Of a stretch of 64,000 nucleotides of DNA, positions 44,375-55,739 are shown one piece after another (position 1 is the first letter of the stretch; every line of letters begins with the position of its first letter). The DNA is from Eublepharis macularius (lineage: Eukaryota; Chordata; Lepidosauria; Squamata; Eublepharidae): positions 33,588,001 through 33,652,000 of the forward strand of contig NC_072806.1 of the NCBI RefSeq assembly GCF_028583425.1. The letters run 5' to 3'. Below the pieces are notes generated by a model, which was not told the origin of the DNA, made no database searches, and was given only the letters and a program-made list of their open reading frames with translations. The position numbers and the translations under genes were made by a program.

Positions 44375-44618
44375 ATCGTTCCTTTGTGAAGGGAGTCCCT
44401 CTTGCTGCTTCTATGGCCACTGTGAAGCACTCGCTTGCCGCCAAGAGGGGTCCGCTGAGTCAACAGCCTAAGCACTCCTCCCTGTGCCTCCCCTCAGCGC
44501 CCTCCCGCTCTGGCCTCCAGGCCGCCGCAAAGCACCTGCTTGCTACTGGGAGGGGGCAAGCCGAATCAGTCTTCTAGAGTCCGTTGTATTTTTTTCACAC
44601 AACGGGCGCTGTTTCTAG
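44375..44618 (+). mobile_element. Helitron-like fragment, 3' end
   Basis: Ends in CTAG (44615-44618) followed by T, preceded by a short hairpin-capable aacgggcgctgtt, the Helitron 3' hallmark. Shares blocks (ctgattcgg/agactgattc-like and acaacggg) with the minus-strand copy at 44756. The 5' end is not found. Confidence 0.62.
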
Positions 44619-44755
44619 TTTGGGATAAAGTTGGGGTATAAATGAAATAAACTAATTAGTGCTTTTACTGTTGCAGACTTATCAACAGTTGAGGGGATCA
44701 GTTTTTTTAATGCATTTCATTTTTATGGTACTGCATCTAGAGCCTTATTGATATA

Positions 44756-45035
44756 CTAGCAACAACACTCATTGTGTGAAAAAATACAACGGGCTCTAAA
44801 AAACTGATTCGGCGGGCTCCCTCCCGGTGGCAAGCTCAGCAGCCTGTAGGCCAGAGCAGGAGGGCACGGAGGGGAGGCGTGGGGAGAAGGGCTTAAGCCG
44901 TCAATTCGGTGGGCTCCCTCCCAGCGGCAAATGGACACTTTACAGTGGCCTCAAAACCAGAGTCGTCAGCAATGAGCCTGCACATGGATAAAAAGTGAGT
45001 CGTCACCAATATGGCTTGCCTTTTATATAGTAGGA
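44756..45035 (-). mobile_element. Non-autonomous Helitron-like element
   Basis: On the minus strand it begins with TCCTACTATATAAAAGGC after an A and ends with CTAG (44759-44756) before a T, fitting Helitron insertion between A and T without duplication. 280 bp, no RepHel coding. The 5' end resembles TCCTATATAATAAAAG-type vertebrate Helitrons as I recall. Confidence 0.72.
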
Positions 45036-46372
45036 TAATAACACCAAGCCTACATACGTTAGAATGTTCTTGCTCCCATTTAACCTGCTGTTCTCCTTTC
45101 TTTCTCCTTCCACCCTCTTAAGATTTGGAAGCAGGCATCTGCTTTGGGCATAGACCAGTTTGTAAAAAGGGCATACATAATTTTTTTAATTAAAAGCTTG
45201 CTTTTAAAGACACTTCTAATTCTGAACAGGTTTTCCAACACCAACATCAATGTTCGTCGGGACCATAGATGAATTTTATGGGTGCCAAAATTCTTCTGTA
45301 ACTCTCTAATTTCCAGATATCTTCCATTCGCTCACTGGCTGAATTAATGTACCACACAGAGAAAAGGAAGCTGATATTACATAATAGGGGTTTGTAAAAT
45401 AAGTTGCAAAAGATTTGGCTTTTTTTTAAAAAATGAAAATATCAGTTCTCCAATTAAAACACTTTTTATGGGGGAGGGTCTTTGGGGTGGGTAATTGTTC
45501 TGCCCACAATTTGTTTTTCTCATTGCAACACTAGAAACAATTTTATTTTTACAATGAGTTCTAGTTGATTAATGTACAGAGGTCAGTTTTAGATTGGTGG
45601 AGGTTTGAGCTATGAGCATCTTTCTCGAGGTCCCCATGCATTACCATAGTAGGCACAGAGGACTTTCTTTCTCGTGCAGAAGATTTTGTTAAGTTGCAAG
45701 TTATTCTTTAATATATTTTAAAAAGCCCCTCTAATGAGGGTCAGCTAACATGCAAATGTATGTAAATTTAAACATCAACCAATTGGTTAATTGTGGAGCT
45801 GTCATAGAACAGTTCCTGATTCAAATCCATTCTGTTTCTAATCCTCCCTTCTGCAGTACAGTAATTACAAAACTGGTCTAACTTATAGGGCTGTTGTAAA
45901 AACAAGAAAATAAGTATCTGAAAAAGTTTGACTGTTGAAAACACCACATTATGTTTTGTAGGGCAGATGGCTAATGAACTGGACATTTGAAAGAAAAAGA
46001 TAAGGGTTGAAATGTTGAAATGGAGCTCCGTACATAGGCAGAGTCATGTCAGAATGAATTAGAGATGCTTGTATTTGAGTAACAGAAATCTAAGTACCAT
46101 ACCTGCAAAAACACAAAACAACCAACGCCCAATTTCCTGAGGGGCATTTATTGAGAAGAAGAGCCTTTAAACTCAGGTGGATGAGCTCCTATCTGGTTAG
46201 TGCGGAACATGCCGCAGACAAAGTACATTCCTACTCCCCCCCCATACAAAAATGTTTTTTAAAGAGAGAAAGAGATTGAAGGCAGATTTATAGCTCAAGC
46301 TAGACACATAGAATGTCTGCCTGTGGACCAAATCTATGGGAATGGTGGAGTCTCCTGAGATTGCCACATGAT

Positions 46373-46412
46373 TCATCTGACGAAGAGAACTGTGATTCTC
46401 GAAAGCTTATGC
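46373..46412 (+). ncRNA. Hammerhead-like core in family D
   Basis: CTGACGA, then one unpaired A, helix II with one mismatch, GAAAGCTT and ATGC. CAT upstream can pair with ATG downstream. Predicted cleavage falls after the CTT triplet. Confidence 0.6.
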
Positions 46413-46497
46413 TACAATAAAGTTGGTTAATCTTAAAGGTGCTACTGGACTCTTTTTGATTTTGCTACTACAGACTAACACGGCTAACTCCTCTACA
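46373..46497 (+). mobile_element. Family D element, half copy
   Basis: Starts at the hammerhead-like core and runs through ttatgctacaataaagttgg to cacggctaactcctct. Lacks the inverted left half. A core CTGACGA at 46377-46383, helix II GAGAAC with ATTCTC, and GAAAGCTT at 46401-46408 are intact. Only 5 bp (acatg) repeat at the flanks. Confidence 0.75.
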
Positions 46498-47045
46498 TGT
46501 GTCTTTGACATTCATAATCAGCATGGAAGAATAAGAGGAGGGGGTTAAGTCATCCCTTGATCAAAAAATCCCCTTTGGCCATGTTAAGCTGAGCTCCATG
46601 AGGGGGCACTTGTCTTCTCAGGACTTGAGGTATTGGGGGGGGGGGGTCCAACCAGGGAAATTTTATGGGAGGAGTTAACTCCCTTCTTCCTAAGCACCAC
46701 GGTCCCATTCCACACCATATACATGCCCCACGGCTCCAGCTGTCACACTTGAAATCCCATTCATAGGAGCTTACCTACCACCACCTCTCAGCCTCATCTA
46801 TTATGCATTTCATTTATTTACTTCATTTATACTCCACTTTTCTCCCCAATGGGCACCTGAAGTGGCTTAGAACATCAAAAGGTTGTTCTGAGGAGGAAAT
46901 TCCATGCAGAGTAACCCCTTGAGAAATGGCTGGTTAAAAATGGAAGGACCTTGCCTTTATGATAAGAAAGTATATAACAGACTGGCTGCTCCTATGCATT
47001 TAACTCAGTTCCTGGTATGTTACTCTTCGTAGTTGTGCATAGGAT

Positions 47046-47278
47046 CAGGGCTTTTTTTCAGCAGGAATGCCTTGGAACGGAGTTCCGGAACCACTTGAAA
47101 ATGGTCACATGGCTGGTGGCCCCACCCCCTGATCTCCAGACAGAGGGGAGTTTAGATTGCCACGGCGGGCAATCTAAACTCCCCTCTGTCTGGGGGCGGG
47201 GCCACCAGCCATGTGACCATTTTCTCTGAGGGCAACCCACTGAGTTCCACCACCTCTTTTCCCAGAAAAAAAGCCCTG
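47046..47278 (-). mobile_element. hAT-like MITE, family A, short form
   Basis: Perfect 8-bp duplication cataggat (47038-47045 and 47279-47286). Ends CAGGGCTTTTTTTC with complement; two large inverted arms meet at ttgccacggcgggcaa. Confidence 0.95.
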
Positions 47279-47710
47279 CATAGGATTGTACTGGAAGGTG
47301 CATAGGAAGGCTGGGTGATAGACCTCATTTGGCCAGACTTAACATCTGGGCCAATGGGCGGATCTAGAAGGAGGGAATGGGCCTCAAATGGTTCATTTTG
47401 AGGTATTTGACAACTTGTCTCACTCCTTTTTTTAAAAAATACCTTATTTTTCCCACATTTTTTATTTTTATTACAGTTAAGAGTCCTCAGTTGAGGAAGT
47501 GGTACAAGCGTCTCCAAGCTTCAGACAGGACCCTGCTTAACAAACATGATTGGGGAGAAGAGACATTCCAAGGACAGGGTGCCATCATACAACATGCTCA
47601 GTCTTCAGAAACCACCTCGAAAATTCACGCTCCACCCTCCTTTAACAGGATTCTCATTGCAGTAAACAGCATTTCTTTCAACTATGAAGTTTTTAAGGAT
47701 TGCTGGTAAC

Positions 47711-48087
47711 TAGAGGTGGGCATGAACCAAAATACGAACCAAAGTTTGTCACAAACCGGGCTGTGGGGTGTTGTTGGTTTTTTTGGTTCGCGAACCAGCA
47801 GTTCGTCGGAGGGCATTTCTGACAAACAGCAACAATTTTTAGGTCAGTTCACTTGGTTTGTTTTTCTGTTCATCACTGCAGACAGCCTGGTGCCAATCAA
47901 TCAGTTTCCTAGGCAACAGGGGGGGAGGATGGACTTACTGCTGCCCCGGAAATGACGTATTCACTAACCAAATGAACAGGTTCATGAACCGGGCAATTTC
48001 ATGCCAGTTCGTGGCTTGCGGTTCATGGAACACAATGAACCACGAACTGCAACGAACCACAATTTTCCCGGTTCGTGCCCATCTCTA
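47711..48087. mobile_element. hAT-like element (TAGAGGTGGGCATGAACC ends)
   Basis: Ends tagaggtgggcatgaacc and ggttcgtgcccatctcta are inverted copies with one mismatch. Flanks ctggtaac (47703-47710) and ccagtaac (48088-48095) match at 6 of 8 bases. The interior is rich in gaacc and ggttc blocks. Confidence 0.75.
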
Positions 48088-49470
48088 CCAGTAACATTTT
48101 AGAAGTATGCAACTGTTAACAGTCACTAACTGCTGTCAAAATTCTCTATATTCTGAGCCACTAGTCTTACCAATTGCTGTATTGAGCTAAGCCAGATCTC
48201 ACCCACCCCAAGCAAGATCAGTTCCACCAGCATTCTTAAAACTACAAGCTTGCAAACAGTTACCGGCCCAGAAAAACTACTCACTAACCTGCTAGCAAAG
48301 ACATGGCAGTCTTTTGGGGAGTGCTGACAGCTTGAAAGGGAAAGATAGAAATCCAAAGCTTGCTAAACCAGTTTCCAAATAATTCCTTGCAGGGGGCAAT
48401 TCTCAAGCAGGCACATAGCCATTTACAAAATGTGGAATACGGCTTGAAGGTCTCCACCCCACCAACGCTATCCTGCTCCCTCCATCTTACCACAGCAATC
48501 CAAAATGCCTCCAAATCTTGATAAATACCAAACAAACACTTTAAGGCCTCCTCGCCCTAAAAAAGGGCCCATTGGAGTGATCCAGCCTTACTTCAAAAGT
48601 AGAATAAACATCTGGAAACAAACATCTGCCTGCTCATTGCAAGCCCTGCCTTGACTTCTGCTAACGTTCTGCTCATATTTTTTCATCGGAAGTTTGCCAG
48701 CCAAAAGTGAGATCTTCAAGAGGAACGAAAAAGTTCCACAGCTTTCAAAATGTTTCATATAGTCCCCTGCAGGTGTCTTTGGGGTTCCTTTATGAGAAAA
48801 TCAGTAATGGTAGATAAGCTTCCTTAAAAGGCAAGTTGTCCATACACTACCAATCTTCTCCACAGTAAAACTGCGGGAAACTATAAGGCGTGGGCCCACA
48901 GCTATACCGGCCATTCATGGAGCCCCAAAAGACCCGCCCAGTGTTCAACATGAACACTCCTTCCTGTCGTTTGCTCTAGCACCTTCAATAACTCACAGGC
49001 ATTGCCTCAGCAAGCAAGGCAACGAGGACAGGTTTCCCTGTTGAGCTACCAGGACAAAACTTGTAACGGCAAGCCCGTTGATTCAATTGTCCACGTGTAA
49101 CATGTTAGGTTTCTCTTTGTTCTTTTTGAGATTTAAAAAAATGGTTTGAGTGCTCCTCCTAGGAGAGCCTCCTTCAGATTTCTCCTCTGGCTCACTAAAA
49201 GTTAAACTCTAACCTGTGTAGAAATGGAAACATCTGGGGTAGATAAACCTCAACTCTAGAATACAGGCGCACAAATGTAGGCACATGAGTACCATGGTGC
49301 TCAGTGCACGTGAGCTCTAACATATAGTGTGGCATTCAATTGCTATCAAGGTGAGGTTGTGATCCTTGGCATGAAAATTGGAGCATTACTGGTTTGGAAG
49401 AATGGGCCTAATTTTCATCCCTGAAGTTCTTGTAATTCTCCTTAATCCAGAAACTCTCACGGCCCTTTTA

Positions 49471-49672
49471 GAGCCAAGCTACAAGTGACGCCTGACACAG
49501 GTTGGACACTGGTCAGCTTCCCTCAAGTTTTGATGGGAAATGTAGGCATCCTGGTCTTGCAGCTGTAATGGAGAGCCAAGCTGTAAGACCAGGACGCCTA
49601 CATTTCCCATCAAAACTTGAGGGAAGCTGACAAGTGTCCAACCTGTGTCAGGCGTCACTTGTAGCTTGGCTC
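49471..49672. mobile_element. Palindromic element, family B
   Basis: 202 bp with ends gagccaagctacaagtgacg and its complement; arms nearly perfect. The best-preserved copy of the family here. Confidence 0.88.
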
Positions 49673-49889
49673 TCAGTCTCTCCGTCTTTCCATTTCAGTT
49701 CTCTAATTGCCCTGTTTTCATTTCTGTACATCCCATTCAAATCAAACCTTCTTGCCCACTGAGGCCAGAAATCTGAAATGTGGCCGGGGGGGGCACACCA
49801 GAAGATGACTGGCTTCTAAGTAAGCAGGCAAAAGGAGAAGGTTTCCCTTCTAAGCCTTCAGTGGGCTTAGAAAAATATAAACTTTACCT

Positions 49890-50078
49890 AGATGGTCCTG
49901 GCTAGCTTCAGAAACTCAGCAGGGTCAGTCTTGGATGACAGACCACCAAAGCGTTTACCAAGGAAGTCTAGGGTTGCTACACCGAGGTAGGCAATGGCAA
50001 ACCATCTCTCTTTATCACTTGCCTTGGAAACCCTATGAGGTTGCCGCAAATTGGCTGAAACTTGACAGCAAGAAAACT
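49890..50078 (+). repeat. 5S-rRNA-derived SINE, diverged
   Basis: agcttcagaaactcagcagg then gtcagtcttggatgacagac, then gtaggcaatggcaaaccatc and a gaggttgccgcaaattggct tail. Confidence 0.7.
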
Positions 50079-50626
50079 CTCTGCTTAGGATCGCACTTAC
50101 AGTTGCTTCATTTTTTCTAGTCGCTTTTTCTACCCTGATAGCTGCAAAAACCTAGCCAGCAAAATGTTTATAAAAGTGCAACGACAGGGTAAAGATTCAC
50201 CTGTGGAATTTTGACATCCCATACAGTTGTTAAAGGCACCTGAGTTGTGCTTGCAAAAAGCAGGCCACAAGAAAACCCAACTGTCTGCCTTGCACAGACA
50301 TAACTCAGCAAGTCGTATTACCTGTAAAACGTGTATAAGTTTGAGAGACAAGGAGGTACATGTATGTCAGTGGGCCAGCTGATGTGGTCATCATCTTGAC
50401 ATTTTCTTAACTGGTCCACGTTTATCCAGACATTACTAGTCCACCCCAGCTTCAAAAGGTGAAAAAGAAACTCACCTCGAACACTGCCCTAAACCTATTT
50501 GGCCACTTGAATATGGGTCAAACACTGGCTCCACATTCATCTACTCAACAAAGGACGGCTTGCCATAGCTAGCAAAAAGAATGCTGCCGGACACAGGCAC
50601 ACAGCTGCAGAACCTGACATGGAATG

Positions 50627-50836
50627 GAGTCCAGTAGCACCTCTAAGACTAACCAACTTTACTGTAGCATAAGCTTTTGAGAATCACAGTTCTCTTCTTC
50701 AGATGCATCTGACGAAGAGAACTGTGGTTCTTGAAAGCTTATGCTACAGTAAAGTTGGTTAGTCTTAAAGGTGCTACTGGACTCTTCTATTTTTGCTACT
50801 GCAGACTAACACGGCTAACTCCCCTGGATCTATATT
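50627..50836. mobile_element. Family D element, full palindrome
   Basis: The 10-bp direct repeat acatggaatg flanks it (50617-50626 and 50837-50846). Left and right halves are inverted copies meeting at agatgcatct (50701-50710). Ends with cacggctaactcccctggat. Duplication length differs from the 24231 copy, arguing against a fixed-cut transposase. Confidence 0.82.
50705..50744 (+). ncRNA. Hammerhead-like core in family D
   Basis: GCAT (50705-50708), CTGACGA (50709-50715), helix II GAGAAC with GTTCTT (one G-U), GAAAGCTT (50733-50740), ATGC (50741-50744). Helix I is GCAT/ATGC. The best-preserved single core in the window. The opposite-strand copy in the left half is damaged. Confidence 0.65.
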
Positions 50837-51769
50837 ACATGGAATGCGCTGCAAGCTTCAACTCCTGACCTAGAAAAGTAACCCTCTTATAGAATCCTAC
50901 TTCTGAGCATGTCTCTTCACCAGACTTGCACAAGCGCATGCACAACGTGCTGTTGGAACCTTCCAAGGAAGACATTCAGAAACGGACTTCGACTTGTTGG
51001 AGCTTGTGCTATCCGAACAGCTTGCAGACTTGGGAGCCTGCAAGCCAGGAAGTCCAAGGTTCAAAAGTCGCTTCTGCCACGAACTAACAAAGTGGCCTCA
51101 GGTGTCTCCAGCCCTAAACCCCCTCGCCTCCATTTGCCTTTTTGAGAAGTAAGCGCTGCCAAGAGCAAAGTTCTTGGAACACTCTAAAGCTCTGTATAAA
51201 TGCTAAGTTGTTATTGCTATTTGTAAACTCCTTGCAGCAGGGACTTGCCTGTGCCTGGTTAAATTACTCTGTAAAGCCACAGGACCAATGATGGGACCAT
51301 ATGTATATGGGGGGGGGCAGGAACTGGAATGCAAAAGCTGGCTCAAAAAATGTTCTGTTGGGGGGGGGGGTACGGCACCCCCATCCATGACACTCGGGAG
51401 AGGGCCAGGGCACTTACACATAAGTAAGCATACCGATGGGTCCAGCCTGTGCCATTGATGAGGGGACAAACCAAATGAGAGCTGTGAGTCCCGTTTCTGG
51501 AGTGCCCAACAGTTTATCCAACACGGCTCTTGGCTGTGCAGGGCCCTTGCGCCCAGGAGCGGAGTTTTAAAAACAGTTGGGAGCTCCAGATCTGGAACTC
51601 CCAGGACACACATGATTTGGCTCCAAGGAGCACGGCAGAGTCCCCCTCTCCGGCCGTCACACCCACCACAGTCCAGCCAGGCCCCTTCCTACAGTGTGTT
51701 CAGCCTGACTGTGAGTACAGGCCCTGCCCTTTTGATCTTCCCAAAGCTTCTTGGACGTCATCCTCTTAC

Positions 51770-52395
51770 CTGAGAAGCCAACATGTGCTGAGAGAGGTGG
51801 AAAGGGAAGGGGGTCGCTGTGCCCGCTGCCCCTTGCGTGGCAGCCAAGGCGCCATTCTCCAAGCTCCCTCCGCCTGCCACGGAGGCCAGCAAGTGTCCCA
51901 TGCCCATAGCCGAGAAGGCCCCTGGAGCCATGGCAAATTGTCCCGGATGGATGAAGAAGGGCTGCCCGGCACTTAACGGGTTGAAGAACTGCTGCCCGTG
52001 GAGTCCCGAGAGTGCCAAACTCTGCAGGTGCCCTGCGCTCAGCTGCGGAGGGCTGTCAGTTTGTACCATCAGTGGGGCGAAGGATTCCTTGCCGCCCCCC
52101 AAGGGAGAGCAATCGCTGTGGGCCTCCTTCTTGGAGCCTTCCTGCAGGGGCGGCGGCTGCGGCTCTTTCCTCCGGCCCTCCACTTTGTCTTTCTCCAGGC
52201 CCAGGGAGCTGAGTAGGGCTCCTTCCCCGATGCCTTCTTTGGGCAAGGAATTCTCGCTGGCTTTGCCCGCGCGACTTCTCTCGTCCCCCAGCAAGCGGGG
52301 GCTGCTGCTGCTGCGGGGACTGCAGTTTTCCAGGTCAGGACTGGGTCTCTTTCCTTCAGGGGGTTTGTCCAACTCGTGATCACTGCCTTTGTCTT
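51770..52395 (-). CDS. TBX2: TBX2 exon 6
   Basis: 626 bases: two to finish a codon from exon 5, then 208 codons. Acceptor AG is at 52396-52397 after a pyrimidine-rich tract, donor GTAAG from 51769. It encodes a charged, serine/proline-rich linker (about the first 120 residues), then [51 protein letters not shown] and [11 protein letters not shown]. These match the region after the T-box in vertebrate TBX2, including its repression region. Outside these blocks the linker is divergent, as expected. No frame break. Confidence 0.97.
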
Positions 52396-53309
52396 CTGAA
52401 AGGAGAGAGAGGAGGAGGGAAAGTTGGCACTGTCGACTACAGAAAATAATTTCTAGTTGATATAAATAGAACTGCCCTGTCATTTACACATTCCAAATAG
52501 GCCTTTTTCTGTTTGCCACCATCTGCAGGGGTGGAGAAAGTGTGCTGGCCAGAAACAGGGCCTTCTCTGTGGTGGGGCCTCAGCACTGAAACTTCCACCT
52601 TTTCCAAGGTCCTGCCGGTACCAAGCTGACTTTGTTTAAACTTCTAGGTTTTTAATTGCTAGGGTTTTTTTAGTTGACCTGTTTATTTGGGGAGAGGGAA
52701 GTATCATCTTTACTTGTTTTGTCTTTTAGATTTATTTTATTTTTAATAATCTGTTTTTTTTAAAAAAAAAGACTGCTTTGTTGACTGTATCTAATGGTTT
52801 TGATACGGTTTTCATTTTATACTGGAAGCTATCTTGAGTGCCTTCTAGATACATTCTAAGGAGTTAACATGTTTTCAAAAATAAATAAATGTTCCTATTA
52901 CCAAATCTTCAATAGGAGGAGTGCCTCTCTCTTCCTTTCCCTGCAATATTTTCATTTAGAATATTTATATACCTGTCTTTATCCTGAGCAGCTCAGGACT
53001 CAAGGTGAAATATAAGACCACTTATAATTTAACAAACAACCCCCCAGTTCTCACTTTTTGAAGCAAAGGTTGCTGTTAATATTTCCATATTAAAATGTGT
53101 TTGCATTTTCCCTTTCCATTTCCACACACCCAAAACAGCCTTGGGGGGGAGCGAAACCTGCAGCCCCAACCATTAAAATTTGTCCTTGTCAATTAATTTA
53201 AAATGAACCTCATTGTTAATCATTAAAGCGCAGTGCGTGGTGTATAAATAAATCATCAACTAAAGCAGTAAAAACTAAAACAGGAGTACTGCAACATCTA
53301 AAAGACTGA

Positions 53310-53350
53310 TGTTTATCTTCCACGGGCTACAGCCCACTTTGTCAGATTCA
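53310..53350 (-). ncRNA. Degraded hammerhead-like core, second sequence type
   Basis: On the minus strand CTGACAA is followed by GTGGGC, TGTA and GCCCGT, then GGAAG in place of GAAAG. Helix II differs completely from family D yet still pairs, but core bases are damaged. Confidence 0.4.
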
Positions 53351-55739
53351 TGAGAAGGACCCTCAGTTGTCAGGTATGTGTATCCATAGGATGGAAAATC
53401 AGTGCAGTAAACAGCAGGTTCTAAAGGCCATGAAATGCAGAATATTCCGAGTCTGACATTATTATATAAAATTTAAGTATAGGGGCGAGAAAGTACAGCA
53501 AGCTTTTTATCAGCAGAAACTGGAGATAATACAATCTCCCCAGTTTTGCTAAGCTGTAGGGCCTAAAGAATCCCTACTTTTGCTTTGTTCAGCCTTAGGA
53601 AGTGCATTTATTAGGACCAAACTAATAAAACATAAAAGGGAGCAACCTTTTGAATTTTCCAGGGCTCTTCTTTAAGCTAGATGTTACCCAAAACAAACAA
53701 ACCAAAAACGGATTCCAGGACATGATATAAAGTCCTGATGTAATCAGTACTATGCTTAGACGTTAGATGCAAAACACCCAGCTTTTTGATGAGCAGGAGT
53801 CCACTAAAAAGTTGCACTCTACAGAAAACACAAACAGCAAATGGCCCTTCACATCTCCCTGCCTAACACCTCTTTTCAGAAGTGAGCTAAAAAATACAGG
53901 CAACATTCTCATTAACCAGGGGCAGTGGGTTTAGGCTAGAAGAGATAGTTGGTAGTCTTCAAGGTGGCACAGCACACTTGGCTCTGATTCTCCTAAAACA
54001 AGTTGACTGGTCTGTTAATACAAGCTGGCAAGGGAGGAAAAGAAGAAATAGGCCAGATATTAACATCGAGTTTTGTGGTGTGAGAGAAGACTGCAAAAAA
54101 ACAGGCACCAGAGGGCAGTAGAGAGCAGGGTCACATACCCTTCTGCTGGCAGCTAGAGGGAAACGCGTATTTTCTTCACTCTCACGTGTGGGTTTAATGA
54201 AACTGGATGTATTGCACCTTCGAGCTTAGTCCCTCCTCCTCCTCATCCGATGTAAATAAAGAAGGGGGGGAGTTGATTTAAAAATTCATAATTTTGTAGT
54301 GTCTAAAACCGACATAAAAGTGTAAATCAGTTGGGAGAGGGTCGATCTGTTTTGATTGACATGCTTGTAATAGACAATGGGGAGAAAAATGTTTTTTTTT
54401 TAAAGGCTCGCAGCTGCTACTACAGGGGGAGGGGGGGAGGAAATTTGCTAATAAAAGCAAAAGATACAGTCAGCCTCCAGAACGCATGCGAAGTCCGCTC
54501 CTGCCAGAAGAGCCTGCTTGGACCTTAAAGCTTCGCAAACGTATTCGTAGAAGCGGCTTCGGTGAGCCAGAATCTGGCAGGTAGATTGCATTACATATTT
54601 TCGAAACAGCCCCCATCTTCTGAATATTTATCCTAAGCAAATCTCCTCCACCGAGCCTCCCAAATAAAGTCAAGTAATTTACGGCCGGTGCCTAAATAAG
54701 ATGCATTGTTTTTCCAAACGAACTTTCTTCCAAGTATGTATGTAAAATACTGGAGCCTTTTCTTGGGAGTAAGCCCCAGTGGAAACAGCAGTATTTACTT
54801 CCGAGTTGCCATGCATTGAGCAGGATTGTACACAAGCTCGTGATTTCCCCTAACCATGTCTATAACATCGCGGGATCGTCAAATCTTCGTCTGCATTATA
54901 TAGATTTTAATACTAGACATCTGATCTTCAGCGATCTCCTCGAGATCAATTACGGCTGTGTTGGCATAGCAAAACAAACTCGATTGGGCGTTATTTAAAA
55001 GTTAGGCAGGTTAGATCTTCAGTTCACCAAGTGTCTGAAGAAAGGAGCTCGCGTGACTGTGCGAAGCCAACACTCTGAAAACCTGGTTGGGGTCGCTGGA
55101 CTGAAATCCTGCAGTTCACGAAGATGTACGATTTTGTTTTTTACTTCGAAATAAAATCCTTTTAGCTACCCAAAATGAGTGTGATAAAGGTCATCTAATC
55201 TTCAGAGATCCATTCTGGCTGGATTGCCATAGCAAAGCGGTAGGAGAGGACACTGAAGTCCCCGGTTCGAATCCCTCCTTGGTTCTGGCCCAGTGAGGTG
55301 GCTTTATTCAGATTTCTCCAGTTCGTCAGACTCGGGTTTGGGGGTTAGAATTTCCGACGCTTTTAACAGGGTTTTTGTAATGATTTGTGGCATCCTTTTT
55401 AGACGGATCTCAATGAAAAGGTCAACTGTGTTTATCAATAGTTTTTTGAAAAGTAAAATACAGCGAAAGCTCCACTCTCAGGGACTTGCAAGGCAGCCCT
55501 GAGCAAATCCTACAGAAATCTATTCAGTGTTCTTAGGACGGCACACTTCCTTGAGAATCAGCCCCCTGGAACGGAGCGGACTTTACTTCCCCGTGGAGGT
55601 ACAAAACAGATCCTAGGCCCCGTCATACCCAGTAAACATGAACAGGATCGCAGCCTTCGGAATAGAGCTACGAAAGAGAGTCTTACTTCCGAGTAAACAT
55701 GCAAAACAATATGACACAGCCACCCCTAAGAGTGTTTCC

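Larger units (their letters stand above)
37633..51769 (-). other. TBX2: TBX2 intron 6 (14.1 kb, repeat-expanded)
   Basis: Bounded by GT at 51768-51769 and AG at 37633-37634. Recognised insertions are listed separately. Stretches without a recognised feature: 37760-38340, 38580-39370, 39830-41870, 42890-44150, 45040-46370, 46500-47030, 48100-49470, 50080-50610 and 50850-51765. LINE 3'-end-like pieces lie near 37665-37770, 38010-38095 and 46790-46880. The piece at 40070-40230 and that at 41000-41650 look like complex unique sequence and may be regulatory (inference). Confidence 0.85.

Noticed and set aside
51819..52379. 186-codon open frame on the plus strand
   Set aside because: It lies opposite TBX2 exon 6 and is a shadow of a GC-rich coding exon; no family motif or splice context of its own.
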